A stretch of DNA of 33,425 nucleotides. It comes from Thiocystis violacea. Its GTDB lineage: Bacteria; Pseudomonadota; Gammaproteobacteria; Chromatiales; Chromatiaceae. This document shows positions 1-7,520 of the stretch, piece after piece. Location of the stretch: positions 1 through 33,425 of the forward strand of contig NZ_NRRF01000052.1 of NCBI RefSeq assembly GCF_016583565.1, given 5' to 3'. The notes under the pieces were generated by a model. The model was given only the letters and a program-made list of their open reading frames with translations. It did no database searches and had not been told where the DNA came from. Position 1 is the first letter of the stretch. The number at the start of each line of letters is the position of its first letter. A program made the translations under genes and the position numbers.

Positions 1-216
1 GGGTGTCAGACATGGAATCAACCAAAAGAGCCAGGGCGTTGGGGTCACCATACTCCAAGGTCGGTTGCCTCCGCGACGATTTGCGCCGCCGCTGTCAGCG
101 TCCATCTCAAGACCGGGATCGACCAGCGGGCGTCGATCGACTGATATCATTCGACAGGTGCCGCCTGGCTCGGCCCTTGCGTTGATCGTCAGACCGCTAC
201 TCAGAGGTGCCAGACC
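1..216. other. Leading spacer with no supported gene
   Basis: I see no coding region with a plausible family match in this edge stretch; the short open frames are arginine-rich shadow frames typical of high-GC DNA. The last bases hold a purine-rich AGAGGTG about 8 bases before the ATG at 217, a reasonable ribosome binding site for the next gene. Confidence 0.4.
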
Positions 217-1020
217 ATGGAGAACGCGATCCCCTTGCACGCCGCTTCGCTCCTGGATGAAGGCCCGCTGGACGTGCCCGCCGCCCAATCATTGGAGCAC
301 CTGGTGCGTGTTGCACTCTATGTCGACGCGGACAACCAGTCGTCGCAGAGCGCGGGGGCGCTCATCGATCTGCTGCACAAGGGGTTGGGGGCTCGCCTCG
401 CCAGCGCAACGATCGCTGGCAACGCCAATGGGCGCGTCTGTGCCGGTTGGGCTGACGCGCTGCGCGAGCAGATTCCGGACCTTCCGATCAAGTCGCTTGT
501 GGTGCCTTGCCGCAAAGACGCAGCGGACGCTGCCTTGATCTTGGCCTTGGGGGCCGATCTTGCCGAGCACCTGCGGGCTGATACCCGTGTGGTCTTGGTG
601 TCGCGCGACGCGCTCTTGCATGCCGCGGCCGCACAGGTCAAATCCGCCGGGTGCCAGGTCTTCATTGCCTACGCCGACTGCGAGAGACCAACCGCCCGTC
701 ACCCCACGCTTACGACCTTGCTGCTCCCGGCCCTCTCGACCTCCGCGGCAACACCCGAGCGCTTGCCGGTGGCCGCCGTTGCGCCGCGGGCAGCGCTATC
801 CAAGGGCGCGTCGGAACCGGTGCTGGACGTCGCGAACCTTGTTGCCCAAGTCCGCTCCCTGTGCAAACAGCGGCCTGGGGGTGGATACAGCCCGACCGAT
901 GTCGGTCAAGCCCTGTCGAATCTGGGTTACAAGACACCGAAAGACCGCAAACGCGTGATCGCGACCTTTCCGGGGCTGCGCGAACAGGGTACCCATCCGA
1001 ACAAGGTCCTCTTGTTCTGA
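217..1020 (+). CDS. NYN-domain (PIN-like) protein with C-terminal LOTUS-like domain
   Basis: This 267-residue protein looks like a DUF88/LabA-type NYN-domain protein, a PIN-fold family of predicted metal-dependent RNA nucleases. The N-terminal core (about residues 32-155) starts with the hydrophobic strand and acidic motif VALYVDADNQS, whose D..N pair is typical of the family. It continues with KDAADAALILALGADL, where the family carries its second acidic cluster, and then VVLVSRDALL. The last 60 or so residues (from DVANLVAQV) resemble the winged-helix OST-HTH/LOTUS module often fused to NYN domains: a YSPTDVGQALSNLGY helix-turn-helix-like stretch followed by a small beta element ending in NKVLLF. 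It is a single gene with its own AGAGGTG ribosome site, ending about 1.5 kb from the dif site. Family assignment is fairly secure; substrate and cellular role are unknown. Confidence 0.75.
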   Translation: MENAIPLHAASLLDEGPLDVPAAQSLEHLVRVALYVDADNQSSQSAGALIDLLHKGLGARLASATIAGNANGRVCAGWADALREQIPDLPIKSLVVPCRKDAADAALILALGADLAEHLRADTRVVLVSRDALLHAAAAQVKSAGCQVFIAYADCERPTARHPTLTTLLLPALSTSAATPERLPVAAVAPRAALSKGASEPVLDVANLVAQVRSLCKQRPGGGYSPTDVGQALSNLGYKTPKDRKRVIATFPGLREQGTHPNKVLLF

Positions 1021-1418
1021 ATCAGCTGGCAGGACACCCGGCACAGACCAGATCGTAGGCCCAAGGGCTGGGCCAGCGGATCGCGTCGACCGCCAGCCGG
1101 ATACGCCGCCTCACGTCGGCGCGGCCGTCACCCATCAATCTCCACGTCGGCCAAGCCCTGGGCGCCTCTGGCTCCAGTCAGCGCGCACATCCCCGCAGCC
1201 ACGCACCTGCCGATCCTCTTCAGAGGCCCGCACGAGATTCGCGTGTGCCTTGAACCTCGATTAGTTACGAGAATGGGGCTTATCGTAACTCAATAGGATG
1301 AGATGCTGTTTTTTAGTATGATTACTAGTGTATATACGATGGTGTTTTTCACTCAACAAACTCGCCGAGCCCCGTGCGAATCGGCTTCGACGGCACCCAA
1401 GCAACAGGAACGACCGCC
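1021..1418. other. Intergenic region, AT-rich in its right half
   Basis: No gene is supported here. Bases 1021-1250 are GC-rich and featureless to my eye. Bases 1255-1350 are markedly AT-rich against the surroundings and hold a perfect 8-base inverted repeat and an 8-base palindrome, as expected for the promoter/operator of the KfrA-like gene that follows. Confidence 0.5.
1263..1337. promoter_or_regulatory. Candidate operator/promoter of the KfrA-like gene
   Basis: AGTTACGA at 1263-1270 is mirrored perfectly by TCGTAACT at 1283-1290, a 12-base spacing. A second palindrome, GTATATAC, lies at 1330-1337. KfrA-family proteins are known to bind inverted repeats in their own promoters, so autoregulation here is a natural inference. 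No -35/-10 pair can be chosen with certainty. Confidence 0.4.
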
Positions 1419-2450
1419 ATGAGCAATACCCGCGCACTCGCCAAAGAGGCCGCCTTCAAGCTGTTGCAGAGCGGACAACGCCCGACGGCCGACCGGGTGC
1501 GGGCCGCGATCGGGCAGGGCGCCCAGCAAACCATCCTGGGAGCACTCGATGAGTTCTGGCGGGAGATCGGCGAGCGATTGAGCGAACCCCGGCTACCGGA
1601 CCCGCTCGTCGAGCCGGTGATGTCCTTGTGGTCGCAGGCTGTGGGCGCAGCCGCTGCGCAGTGGCAGACCGAGCGAACGGGGTTCGAAGAGCGCCTCGCT
1701 GCACTTGAGAGCCGCGCGCAGACGCTGGCGCAGCATCTGCGTGAGGAAACGGATGCAAGGGAGCAGGCCGAGACGCGCGTCGCAAGCGCGGACACGCTGA
1801 TCGAGGAGTTGCAGCACGCACGCGCCGAACAAACGGCGGTTCAGCAGGCGCTGCGGACAGAGGTGGAGCGCCTCACCAGCGAGGCGATCCAGACACGGCA
1901 ATCGCTCGACGCCGAGCGCGATGCCCGCGAGCGCGATCAGGCCGCATGGATGCAACAAATCGATGCGGCACGCCAAGCTACGAAAACGGCCCTGGCCGAA
2001 CGCGAGACGCTGGCCAAGCAGCTCCATGAACTTCGGGAAACGACGGTTCGTCAGAGCCTGCTGCTGGCGCAGGCCGATGAGCGGGTGAAGGAGCTGGGAG
2101 CAACGCTCGAGGTCCGAACGCGGGAGTGCAGTATTGCGCAGACACAGGCCTCGACAGCGGCGCGAGAAGCCGAGCGCCTGGACAGCCAGCTGCAACGTGC
2201 CGTTGCCGTCCTTGAGGAGCACAAGGCGCAGATCCAGTCGAGCGAAGACAGGTCGCGAGCGGTTGCCGAACGCCTTGCCGCGCTCCAATTGGAGCGCGAG
2301 GGTCTGCTGGCAGAGAATCGGACGTTACGCGATGAACTCGGCGTGCTGCGTGCCCGGCGCGAAGAGTTTGAGACATCCGTCCAGCGAGCGCTGGGACAGC
2401 TGCGGCAACGTGAACAAACGGAGCAACCAGAAGATGAACGCGCGGGTTAG
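1419..2450 (+). CDS. KfrA-like DNA-binding coiled-coil protein
   Basis: The N-terminus (MSNTRALAKEAAFKLLQSGQ, then a stretch with RPTADRVRAAIG and ILGALDEFWREIGERL) matches the KfrA_N helix-turn-helix domain known from plasmid-encoded KfrA proteins. Residues about 80-340 are a nearly continuous coiled coil rich in Glu, Gln, Arg and Ala, with many heptad-like LA/LE/QL repeats. I chose the ATG at 1419 because AGGAA sits about 9 bases upstream and the protein then begins exactly at the conserved domain; a GTG at 1374 in the same frame would add 15 unrelated residues. KfrA-type proteins bind DNA, autoregulate and can act as nucleoid or partition accessory proteins. Its stop lies about 100 bases from the dif site, so a terminus-structuring role is conceivable but unproven. 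A passenger from a former plasmid or element is the alternative. Confidence 0.75.
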   Translation: MSNTRALAKEAAFKLLQSGQRPTADRVRAAIGQGAQQTILGALDEFWREIGERLSEPRLPDPLVEPVMSLWSQAVGAAAAQWQTERTGFEERLAALESRAQTLAQHLREETDAREQAETRVASADTLIEELQHARAEQTAVQQALRTEVERLTSEAIQTRQSLDAERDARERDQAAWMQQIDAARQATKTALAERETLAKQLHELRETTVRQSLLLAQADERVKELGATLEVRTRECSIAQTQASTAAREAERLDSQLQRAVAVLEEHKAQIQSSEDRSRAVAERLAALQLEREGLLAENRTLRDELGVLRARREEFETSVQRALGQLRQREQTEQPEDERAG

Positions 2451-2547
2451 CAAAGCGCCGCGGATCTCGTGACAGGTGACAGGGCGCCCAAATTCCAGCA
2501 GAGTCAGCGCCACCCGGAATGCCAGGGACGCCAGTGGCGTCTATCTT

Positions 2548-2575
2548 ACTTTACATAATATACATTATGCGCAAT
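2548..2575 (-). other. dif: dif site (XerC/XerD chromosome-dimer resolution)
   Basis: Read on the minus strand, the 28 bases at 2575-2548 agree with the E. coli dif sequence as I know it at 24 of 28 positions. The run from position 3 to 23 is unbroken. The XerC-side half site is 2565-2575 (ATTGCGCATAA), the six-base central region is 2559-2564 (TGTATA) and the XerD-side half site is 2548-2558 (TTATGTAAAGT). Mismatches are at positions 1, 2, 24 and 27, outside the core. It lies in a non-coding AT-rich island between the KfrA-like gene and the transglutaminase operon. I see one copy only, so there is no sign in this window of a dif-integrated element, which would need a second copy. Confidence 0.9.
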
Positions 2576-2713
2576 TCTGGAGACGACCTAGGAGATGCGC
2601 TTCTAGGATCGGGTTCCCGTGCCGAAGCCGCCTTGTACCGGGTAAAATCGGCCGGATGTAATCGGGTTGAGCTCGCCCATTAAGCCAGATGGCTTCGCCC
2701 CAGGAGTTGAACG

Positions 2714-3523
2714 ATGCAGATTCGGCTTGGCTACGAGCTGGTCTACGCCTGCGCCCAGCGCACACCCTTGATTCTGACCCTCAACGTGCACTACAGCCGG
2801 GTGTCCGACCTGGTGATGCCGGATCATATCCTGACCCAGCCCGCGGTCCCGATCACCGGCTACCGAGACGGGTTCGGCAACTGGTGCAGCCGGCTCGTGG
2901 CGCCGCCGGGGGATATCCGCATCACCACGGACACGACCATCAACGACAGCGGTCTCGCGGATACGATCGATCCAACGGCCATGCAGCACGCCGTCGAGGA
3001 TCTGCCGAGCGAGACCCTGGTCTACCTCCAGGGAAGCCGCTATTGCGAAACCGATCGGCTCTCCGAAACGGCCTGGTCGCTGTTCGGGCACACTCCCCTT
3101 GGCTGGCCGCGCGTGCAGGCGATCAGCGACTTCGTGCATCATCACATCGCCTTCGGATACCACTACGCCCGCGCCACCAAGACCGCGTTCGAGGTCTTCC
3201 ATGAGCGCACCGGGGTCTGCCGTGACTACACCCACCTCGCGATCGCCTTCTGCCGCTGCATGAATATCCCGGCACGCTACTGCACCGGATATCTCGGCGA
3301 CATTGGGGTTCCACCCGTGCCCGACCCCATGGATTTCTCCGCCTGGCTGGAGGTGTACCTCGGCGGGCGCTGGCACACCCTGGATCCGCGCAACCACATC
3401 CCTCGCATCGGACGGGTGCTGATCGCCCAGGGCCGCGATGCCGCGGATGTGCCGCTCAGCAACGCCTTCGGTCCGACCACACTGAAGGGATTCCGGGTGT
3501 GGGCGGATGAGGTGAGACCATGA
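2714..3523 (+). CDS. Transglutaminase-like cysteine protease-fold protein
   Basis: This 269-residue protein matches the bacterial transglutaminase-like family that has an N-terminal beta domain (about residues 1-140) before the catalytic core. The nucleophile is Cys in TGVCRDYTHLAIAFCRCMNIPARY. The second part of the active site is MDFSAWLEVYLGG followed by WHTLDPRN, which supplies the Asp. The residue where the classical core has His (F-H-A-W) is Ser here (F-S-A-W); I believe some family members share this, so activity cannot be assumed. The ATG at 2714 is preceded by AGGAG. Its stop overlaps the next start as ATGA, so the two genes are translationally coupled. Such proteins are usually predicted cytoplasmic peptidases or amidases; the substrate is unknown. 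Confidence 0.8.
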   Translation: MQIRLGYELVYACAQRTPLILTLNVHYSRVSDLVMPDHILTQPAVPITGYRDGFGNWCSRLVAPPGDIRITTDTTINDSGLADTIDPTAMQHAVEDLPSETLVYLQGSRYCETDRLSETAWSLFGHTPLGWPRVQAISDFVHHHIAFGYHYARATKTAFEVFHERTGVCRDYTHLAIAFCRCMNIPARYCTGYLGDIGVPPVPDPMDFSAWLEVYLGGRWHTLDPRNHIPRIGRVLIAQGRDAADVPLSNAFGPTTLKGFRVWADEVRP

Positions 3524-4347
3524 GGGACATGACCGGCTTGCCGGACGTCGCCGGCAAGCCGAATTGGGACGCCTGGTCGCTGCCGGGACCGCTGCAGGCG
3601 GATCAGCCCGCCCTGCTCGACCCCGACGAGCCGCCGCCCTTCGAAGTGATCAACCCGCGGGGAGCGGCGAACGCCTTGCTGGTCTGCGACCACGCCTCCA
3701 ACCGCCTCCCCCGGCGCCTCGCCGACCTCGGGCTCACGGACGACCAGTTACGCCAGCACATCGCCTGGGATCCGGGCGCCGCCGCCGTCGCGCGCGGGCT
3801 GGCGGCGCGACTCGATGCGACGCTCATCCTCAGCTGCTACTCACGCCTGGCGATCGACCTCAATCGCCCCCTGGAGAGTCCCGAGCTGATCGCCACGCAG
3901 AGCGCCGGGATCCCGATCCCCGGCAACCAAGGGCTGTCAGCGCGGGACCGCGCGGCGCGAATCACCGCCCTCTTCCTGCCCTATCACCGCGCGATCGCGC
4001 ACTGGCTCGACGCACACCCCGACCCCGCCTTGCGTCTGCTCAGTGTGCACAGCTTCACCCCGCGGTTGGCTGGCCAATCGCGCCCCTGGCACCTTGGCCT
4101 TGCCTACGGGCGCGACGCTCGGCTCGCCGGGCAACTGGGGCGGATCCTCACCCAGGAGGCGGATCTGTGCCTCGGCGACAATGAGCCCTATCGGATCGAG
4201 GACCACCTGGATTTCACCCTGCCCACGCATGGCGAGGGCCGCGGCATCCCCCATGTCATGATCGAGATCCGCCAGGACGGGCTCGAAACACCCACTCAGA
4301 TCGACGCCTGGGTGGAGCGATTGGCGCTCGCCCATGCACACATCTGA
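3520..4347 (+). CDS. N-formylglutamate amidohydrolase-family protein
   Basis: The 275-residue product matches the N-formylglutamate amidohydrolase (HutG/FGase-like) family. Typical segments are NALLVCDHASNRLPRRL near residue 50, HIAWDPGAAAVARGL, the SRLAIDLNR strand, LSVHSFTPRLAG and the C-terminal THGEGRGIPHVMIEIRQD, which carry conserved His, Asp and Glu residues expected at a metal site. The start overlaps the preceding stop by four bases. The classical enzyme makes glutamate and formate in histidine degradation, but no other hut gene is nearby. Pairing with a transglutaminase-like protein suggests hydrolysis of some other amide, perhaps a modified peptide; that is inference. The first 30 residues are a non-conserved extension. 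Confidence 0.85.
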   Translation: MRDMTGLPDVAGKPNWDAWSLPGPLQADQPALLDPDEPPPFEVINPRGAANALLVCDHASNRLPRRLADLGLTDDQLRQHIAWDPGAAAVARGLAARLDATLILSCYSRLAIDLNRPLESPELIATQSAGIPIPGNQGLSARDRAARITALFLPYHRAIAHWLDAHPDPALRLLSVHSFTPRLAGQSRPWHLGLAYGRDARLAGQLGRILTQEADLCLGDNEPYRIEDHLDFTLPTHGEGRGIPHVMIEIRQDGLETPTQIDAWVERLALAHAHI

Positions 4348-4397
4348 GTGGCGATCTCCGACGCTCGCCATGAGCGGATCTCGCCCAAGCCGGGCAG

Positions 4398-4431
4398 GAT
4401 TCACACAACCGTCAAAATCCGCCGTTAGATT
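4398..4431 (+). promoter_or_regulatory. Candidate PhoB-type box upstream of the polyamine operon
   Basis: Three 11-base units run from 4398: GATTCACACAA (4398-4408), CCGTCAAAATC (4409-4419) and CGCCGTTAGAT (4420-4430). A -10-like TAGATT lies at 4426-4431, 11 bases after the CCGTCA half site. The segment 4401-4446 matches 18326-18371 upstream of phoU at 39 of 46 positions by my count, including the spacing to TAGATT. PhoB boxes are direct repeats of CTGTCAT-like heptamers with 11-base periodicity and replace the -35 element. The site is 180 bases before the first gene, so a long leader is implied. Confidence 0.5.
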
Positions 4432-4610
4432 GATGCGGGCTGCCCTCAGTGGCCGGCCGAGCCGGCATCTGAATCGCAGTGATCGGATGGGCAAGGAACC
4501 GCGATTTTGCTTTCCAAGCCACTGTTTTCAAAAATGATATTGTCGAGGTGCGCCGGTCTCGACCCAAACGCGCATGACACGGCGTTTTGGCAGCTTTCCA
4601 GGACGGATCG

Positions 4611-5759
4611 ATGGTAGACTTCGCGCCCGCCGAACTCCTGACTGAAAGACTCATGAACGACCTGCCGACCCCCTATTACCTGATCGACGAGACCAGACTG
4701 CAGAAGAACCTCCAGATCATCCAGCGGGTGCGAGAGATCTCGGGCGCCAAATCGGTCCTCGCGCTCAAGTGCTTCTCGACCTGGTGCGTCTTCGACCTGA
4801 TGCGGCAATACCTGGATGGCACCACCAGCAGCTCATTGTTCGAGGCCCGATTGGGATACGAGGAATTCGGCAAGGAAGTCCACGCTTACAGCGTCGGATT
4901 CTCCAGGGACGACGTCAAGGCGGTGCGGGAGTTCGCCGACAAGATCATCTTCAATTCGATCTCCCAGTTGCAGCTGCATTACCCCACTGTACAGGGCGCC
5001 AACCTCGGGTTGCGCGTCAATCCTGGAATCAGCCATTCGCATTTCGATCTCGCCGATCCCGCGCGCCGCTATTCACGGCTGGGTGTTGCCGACAAGGGCG
5101 CGCTCGCGGAGGCGTCCGCCGTGCTCAAGGGACTCATGTTCCATTTCAATTGCGAGAACGACGAGGTCGACAGCCTGGTCCGATCACTCGACGTCATCGG
5201 CCGCGACTACGGGGATCTGCTCCGCAAGATGGAATGGGTGAGTCTCGGCGGAGGTCTGTCGTTCACGAAGGACGGCTATCCGCTCGACCGCTTCTGTTCC
5301 GCGTTGCGGGCCTTCGGTCAGCAATTCGACGTCCAGATCTATCTGGAGCCCGGCGAGGCCGCCATCACCCACACCACCGAGCTGGTCACGACCGTGATCG
5401 ACATGGTGCACAACGAGGTCGATATCGCGATCATCGATGCCTCGCTCGAAGCGCACATGCTGGACCACCTGGTGTATCGAACCACCCCCGCGATCGCCTC
5501 GCCTGGGGTGGGCGAGCATCCCGTGATGATCGCGGGGCGTACCTGTCTGGCGGGTGACGTTTTTGGCGAGTTCCGACTGGCGGAGCCCTTGCGGATCGGC
5601 AGCGAGGTGCGCATCGCGGATGCCGGCGGCTACACCATGGTCAAGGCCAATTGGTTCAATGGCGTCGCCATGCCTTCGATCGTCGTCCGCCGTTTGGATG
5701 GGACGGTCGAGCGGATCCGTTCCTTCGGATACGATGATTTCAAACGAAGCCTTTCCTGA
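4611..5759 (+). CDS. nspC: Carboxynorspermidine/carboxyspermidine decarboxylase
   Basis: This alanine-racemase-fold PLP enzyme decarboxylates carboxy(nor)spermidine to (nor)spermidine in the cytoplasm. It follows Vibrio NspC throughout: LPTPYYLIDE at the start, ALKCFSTW with the PLP lysine (residue 53 from the chosen start), LDGTTSSS, HAYSVGFS, FNSISQL, LRVNPGISH, FHFNCEN, WVSLGGGLSF, YLEPGEA, CLAGDVFGEF and DAGGYTMVKANWFNG near the end. I chose the ATG at 4611 because AGGA lies about 7 bases before it. An ATG at 4653 would start right at the conserved region and a TTG at 4587 is also in frame. It is 15 bases from the dehydrogenase gene and clearly co-transcribed with it. Substrate (carboxyspermidine or carboxynorspermidine) cannot be told from sequence. 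A Pho-box-like array lies upstream. Confidence 0.93.
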   Translation: MVDFAPAELLTERLMNDLPTPYYLIDETRLQKNLQIIQRVREISGAKSVLALKCFSTWCVFDLMRQYLDGTTSSSLFEARLGYEEFGKEVHAYSVGFSRDDVKAVREFADKIIFNSISQLQLHYPTVQGANLGLRVNPGISHSHFDLADPARRYSRLGVADKGALAEASAVLKGLMFHFNCENDEVDSLVRSLDVIGRDYGDLLRKMEWVSLGGGLSFTKDGYPLDRFCSALRAFGQQFDVQIYLEPGEAAITHTTELVTTVIDMVHNEVDIAIIDASLEAHMLDHLVYRTTPAIASPGVGEHPVMIAGRTCLAGDVFGEFRLAEPLRIGSEVRIADAGGYTMVKANWFNGVAMPSIVVRRLDGTVERIRSFGYDDFKRSLS

Positions 5760-5774
5760 CTGAAAAGAGAGACT

Positions 5775-7112
5775 ATGAAGAAGAACGTACTCATCATTGG
5801 CGCCGGAGGCGTTGCGCACGTCGCCGCCCACAAGGCCGCGATGCATAACGACCTGCTGGGCGATATCTGCATCGCATCGCGGACCCTCTCGAAATGCGAG
5901 CAGATCATCGAGAGCATCGAACGCAAAGGCCACGTCAAGGATCCGGCGCGCAAGCTCTACGCGCGCCAGTTGGACGCACTGGACATCCCCTCGACCGTCG
6001 CGCTGATCAAGGAGACCAACTCCGAAATCGTCATCAATCTGGGCTCGGCCTTCCTCAACATGTCGATCCTGGAGGCCTGCATCGAGACCGGCGTCGCCTA
6101 CATCGACACCGCGATCCATGAGGACCCGGACAAGGTCTGCGAGACGCCGCCGTGGTATGCCAACTATGAGTGGAAGCGCAAGGATCGCTGCACCGAAAAG
6201 GGTGTCACGGCCATCCTGGGCGCGGGATTCGATCCGGGCGTGGTCAACGCCTACTGCGCCCTGGCGGCCAAGCGTTATTTCGACAAGATCGAGACCATCG
6301 ACATCCTCGACGTGAATGCCGGCAGTCACGGCAAGTATTTCGCGACCAATTTCGATCCAGAGATCAATTTCCGCGAGTTCGTCAAGGTCTGGACCTGGAT
6401 CGACCGCGAATGGAAGGAGTATCCGACCCATTCGGTCAAGCGCGTCTACGACTTCCCCGTCGTCGGCGAATGCCCGGTCTATCTGAACGGGCACGACGAG
6501 CTGCATTCGCTGTCGAAGAACATCGATGCCGACAGCATCCGTTTCTGGATGGGCTTCGGCGATCACTACATCAACGTCTTCACCGTGCTGCGCACCCTGG
6601 GCTTCCTCGACCACCTGCCCGTGACCCTCGCCACCGGTCAGGAAGTGGTCCCGCTCAAGGTGGTCAAGGCGCTGCTGCCCGATCCCATGACGCTGGCCCC
6701 CGGCTACACCGGCAACACCTGCATCGGCAACGTCGTCAAGGGCTGGAAGGACGGCAAGCGCCGGGAGGTCTTCATCTATCAGGTCTCCGACCACAAGGCC
6801 GCCTATGAGGAGGTCGAGTCGCAGGGCATCAGCTACACCGCGGGCGTGCCACCGGTTGCCGCGGCCATGCTGGTCGCCGACGGCACCTGGGACGCCAAGA
6901 CCATGGTCAACGTCGAGGAGCTGGATCCCGAGCCCTTCATCGCCATCCTCGACAAGATCGGTCTGCCGACCGAGGTCAAGGAGATCGAACCCGGCGATGC
7001 CTCGTTCGACGGCACGGTGCGCGATCTGGAGCAGGAGTTGGCCGAGTCGACCGCAACCGTCACCGTGTCCGCGGCCAATCCGATGATTGCCGTCGCGCCA
7101 AAACCGCGTTGA
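5775..7112 (+). CDS. Carboxynorspermidine/carboxyspermidine dehydrogenase (synthase)
   Basis: This 445-residue member of the saccharopine-dehydrogenase family reductively couples L-aspartate semialdehyde with putrescine (or 1,3-diaminopropane) using NAD(P)H, giving the carboxylated triamine that NspC decarboxylates. The N-terminus VLIIGAGGVAHVAAHKAA is the dinucleotide-binding loop. NLGSAFLNMSILEACIE and GAGFDPGVVNAYCALAA follow the family, and the VNAGSHGKYFATNFDPEINF region is typical of the spermidine branch rather than of lysine-pathway enzymes. A purine-rich AAGAGAGA lies just before the ATG. Adjacency to nspC makes the assignment firm; the amine substrate is unresolved. The C-terminal 25 residues are a low-complexity tail. 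Confidence 0.92.
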   Translation: MKKNVLIIGAGGVAHVAAHKAAMHNDLLGDICIASRTLSKCEQIIESIERKGHVKDPARKLYARQLDALDIPSTVALIKETNSEIVINLGSAFLNMSILEACIETGVAYIDTAIHEDPDKVCETPPWYANYEWKRKDRCTEKGVTAILGAGFDPGVVNAYCALAAKRYFDKIETIDILDVNAGSHGKYFATNFDPEINFREFVKVWTWIDREWKEYPTHSVKRVYDFPVVGECPVYLNGHDELHSLSKNIDADSIRFWMGFGDHYINVFTVLRTLGFLDHLPVTLATGQEVVPLKVVKALLPDPMTLAPGYTGNTCIGNVVKGWKDGKRREVFIYQVSDHKAAYEEVESQGISYTAGVPPVAAAMLVADGTWDAKTMVNVEELDPEPFIAILDKIGLPTEVKEIEPGDASFDGTVRDLEQELAESTATVTVSAANPMIAVAPKPR

Positions 7113-7380
7113 GTCTCACCAGCTGCCCGCGCGCGGGCAGCGCCTCTCGCGCGATCATGATGTCGATCATCCCGTCGTTGCGCCAGGCGTCTTCCGTGGG
7201 GTGGACAGGCGCGGCGCGGTCCACCAACGACGACGCGCGATTCGGTGGGCTTCGCTCCCGCTCATCCACCCGACCGGTCCAACGGATGACCAAGGCCGCG
7301 CCGCTCGTTGCCGACTCCCGCGGCTCGATCAGGGGGCCAGCCCCGCATTCCCAGCCGACTTTGGGCTCATCCCATCTCGC
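7113..7380. other. Spacer inside the polyamine cluster, no gene seen
   Basis: Open frames through this stretch show no recognisable domain. It is GC-rich like coding DNA and may be remnant sequence, but nothing supports a gene. It leads into the inverted-repeat element at 7381. Confidence 0.4.
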
Positions 7381-7481
7381 CTTAGGAACTGTCCATCAAT
7401 TGCTTCCCACTTTTCTGGTCACGAAGCTGGAGCTTCGTGACCAGGCTCGAATCGGGACGTAGAAGATGGACAGTTCCTTAG
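7381..7481. repeat. Nested inverted-repeat (MITE-like) element
   Basis: The ends AGGAACTGTCCATC (7384-7397) and GATGGACAGTTCCT (7465-7478) are perfectly complementary over 14 bases, with two further pairs beyond one mismatch. Nested inside is a perfect 14-base stem: CTGGTCACGAAGCT at 7415-7428 and AGCTTCGTGACCAG at 7431-7444, with a two-base gap. The roughly 100-base size, absence of coding content and terminal symmetry fit a miniature inverted-repeat element. The central hairpin could also attenuate transcription between the dehydrogenase and decarboxylase genes. No second copy is present in this window. Confidence 0.75.
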
Positions 7482-7520
7482 TCTGCCGTTCCGGCTCTTT
7501 TCATTCCTCAGGAGTACGCG

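Noticed and set aside
1313..1345. Possible second dif-like site around TGTATAT
   Set aside because: Only the central TGTATAT agrees; the flanking XerC and XerD arms do not match.
5184..6794. Long minus-strand open frame opposite the polyamine genes
   Set aside because: It is antisense to two clearly conserved genes, rich in Asp, Gly, Val and Arg as expected of a shadow frame, and shows no domain. The same applies to the long minus frames at 7419-8705, 10508-11455, 11672-12901, 23290-24420, 24200-25579 and 25957-27375.
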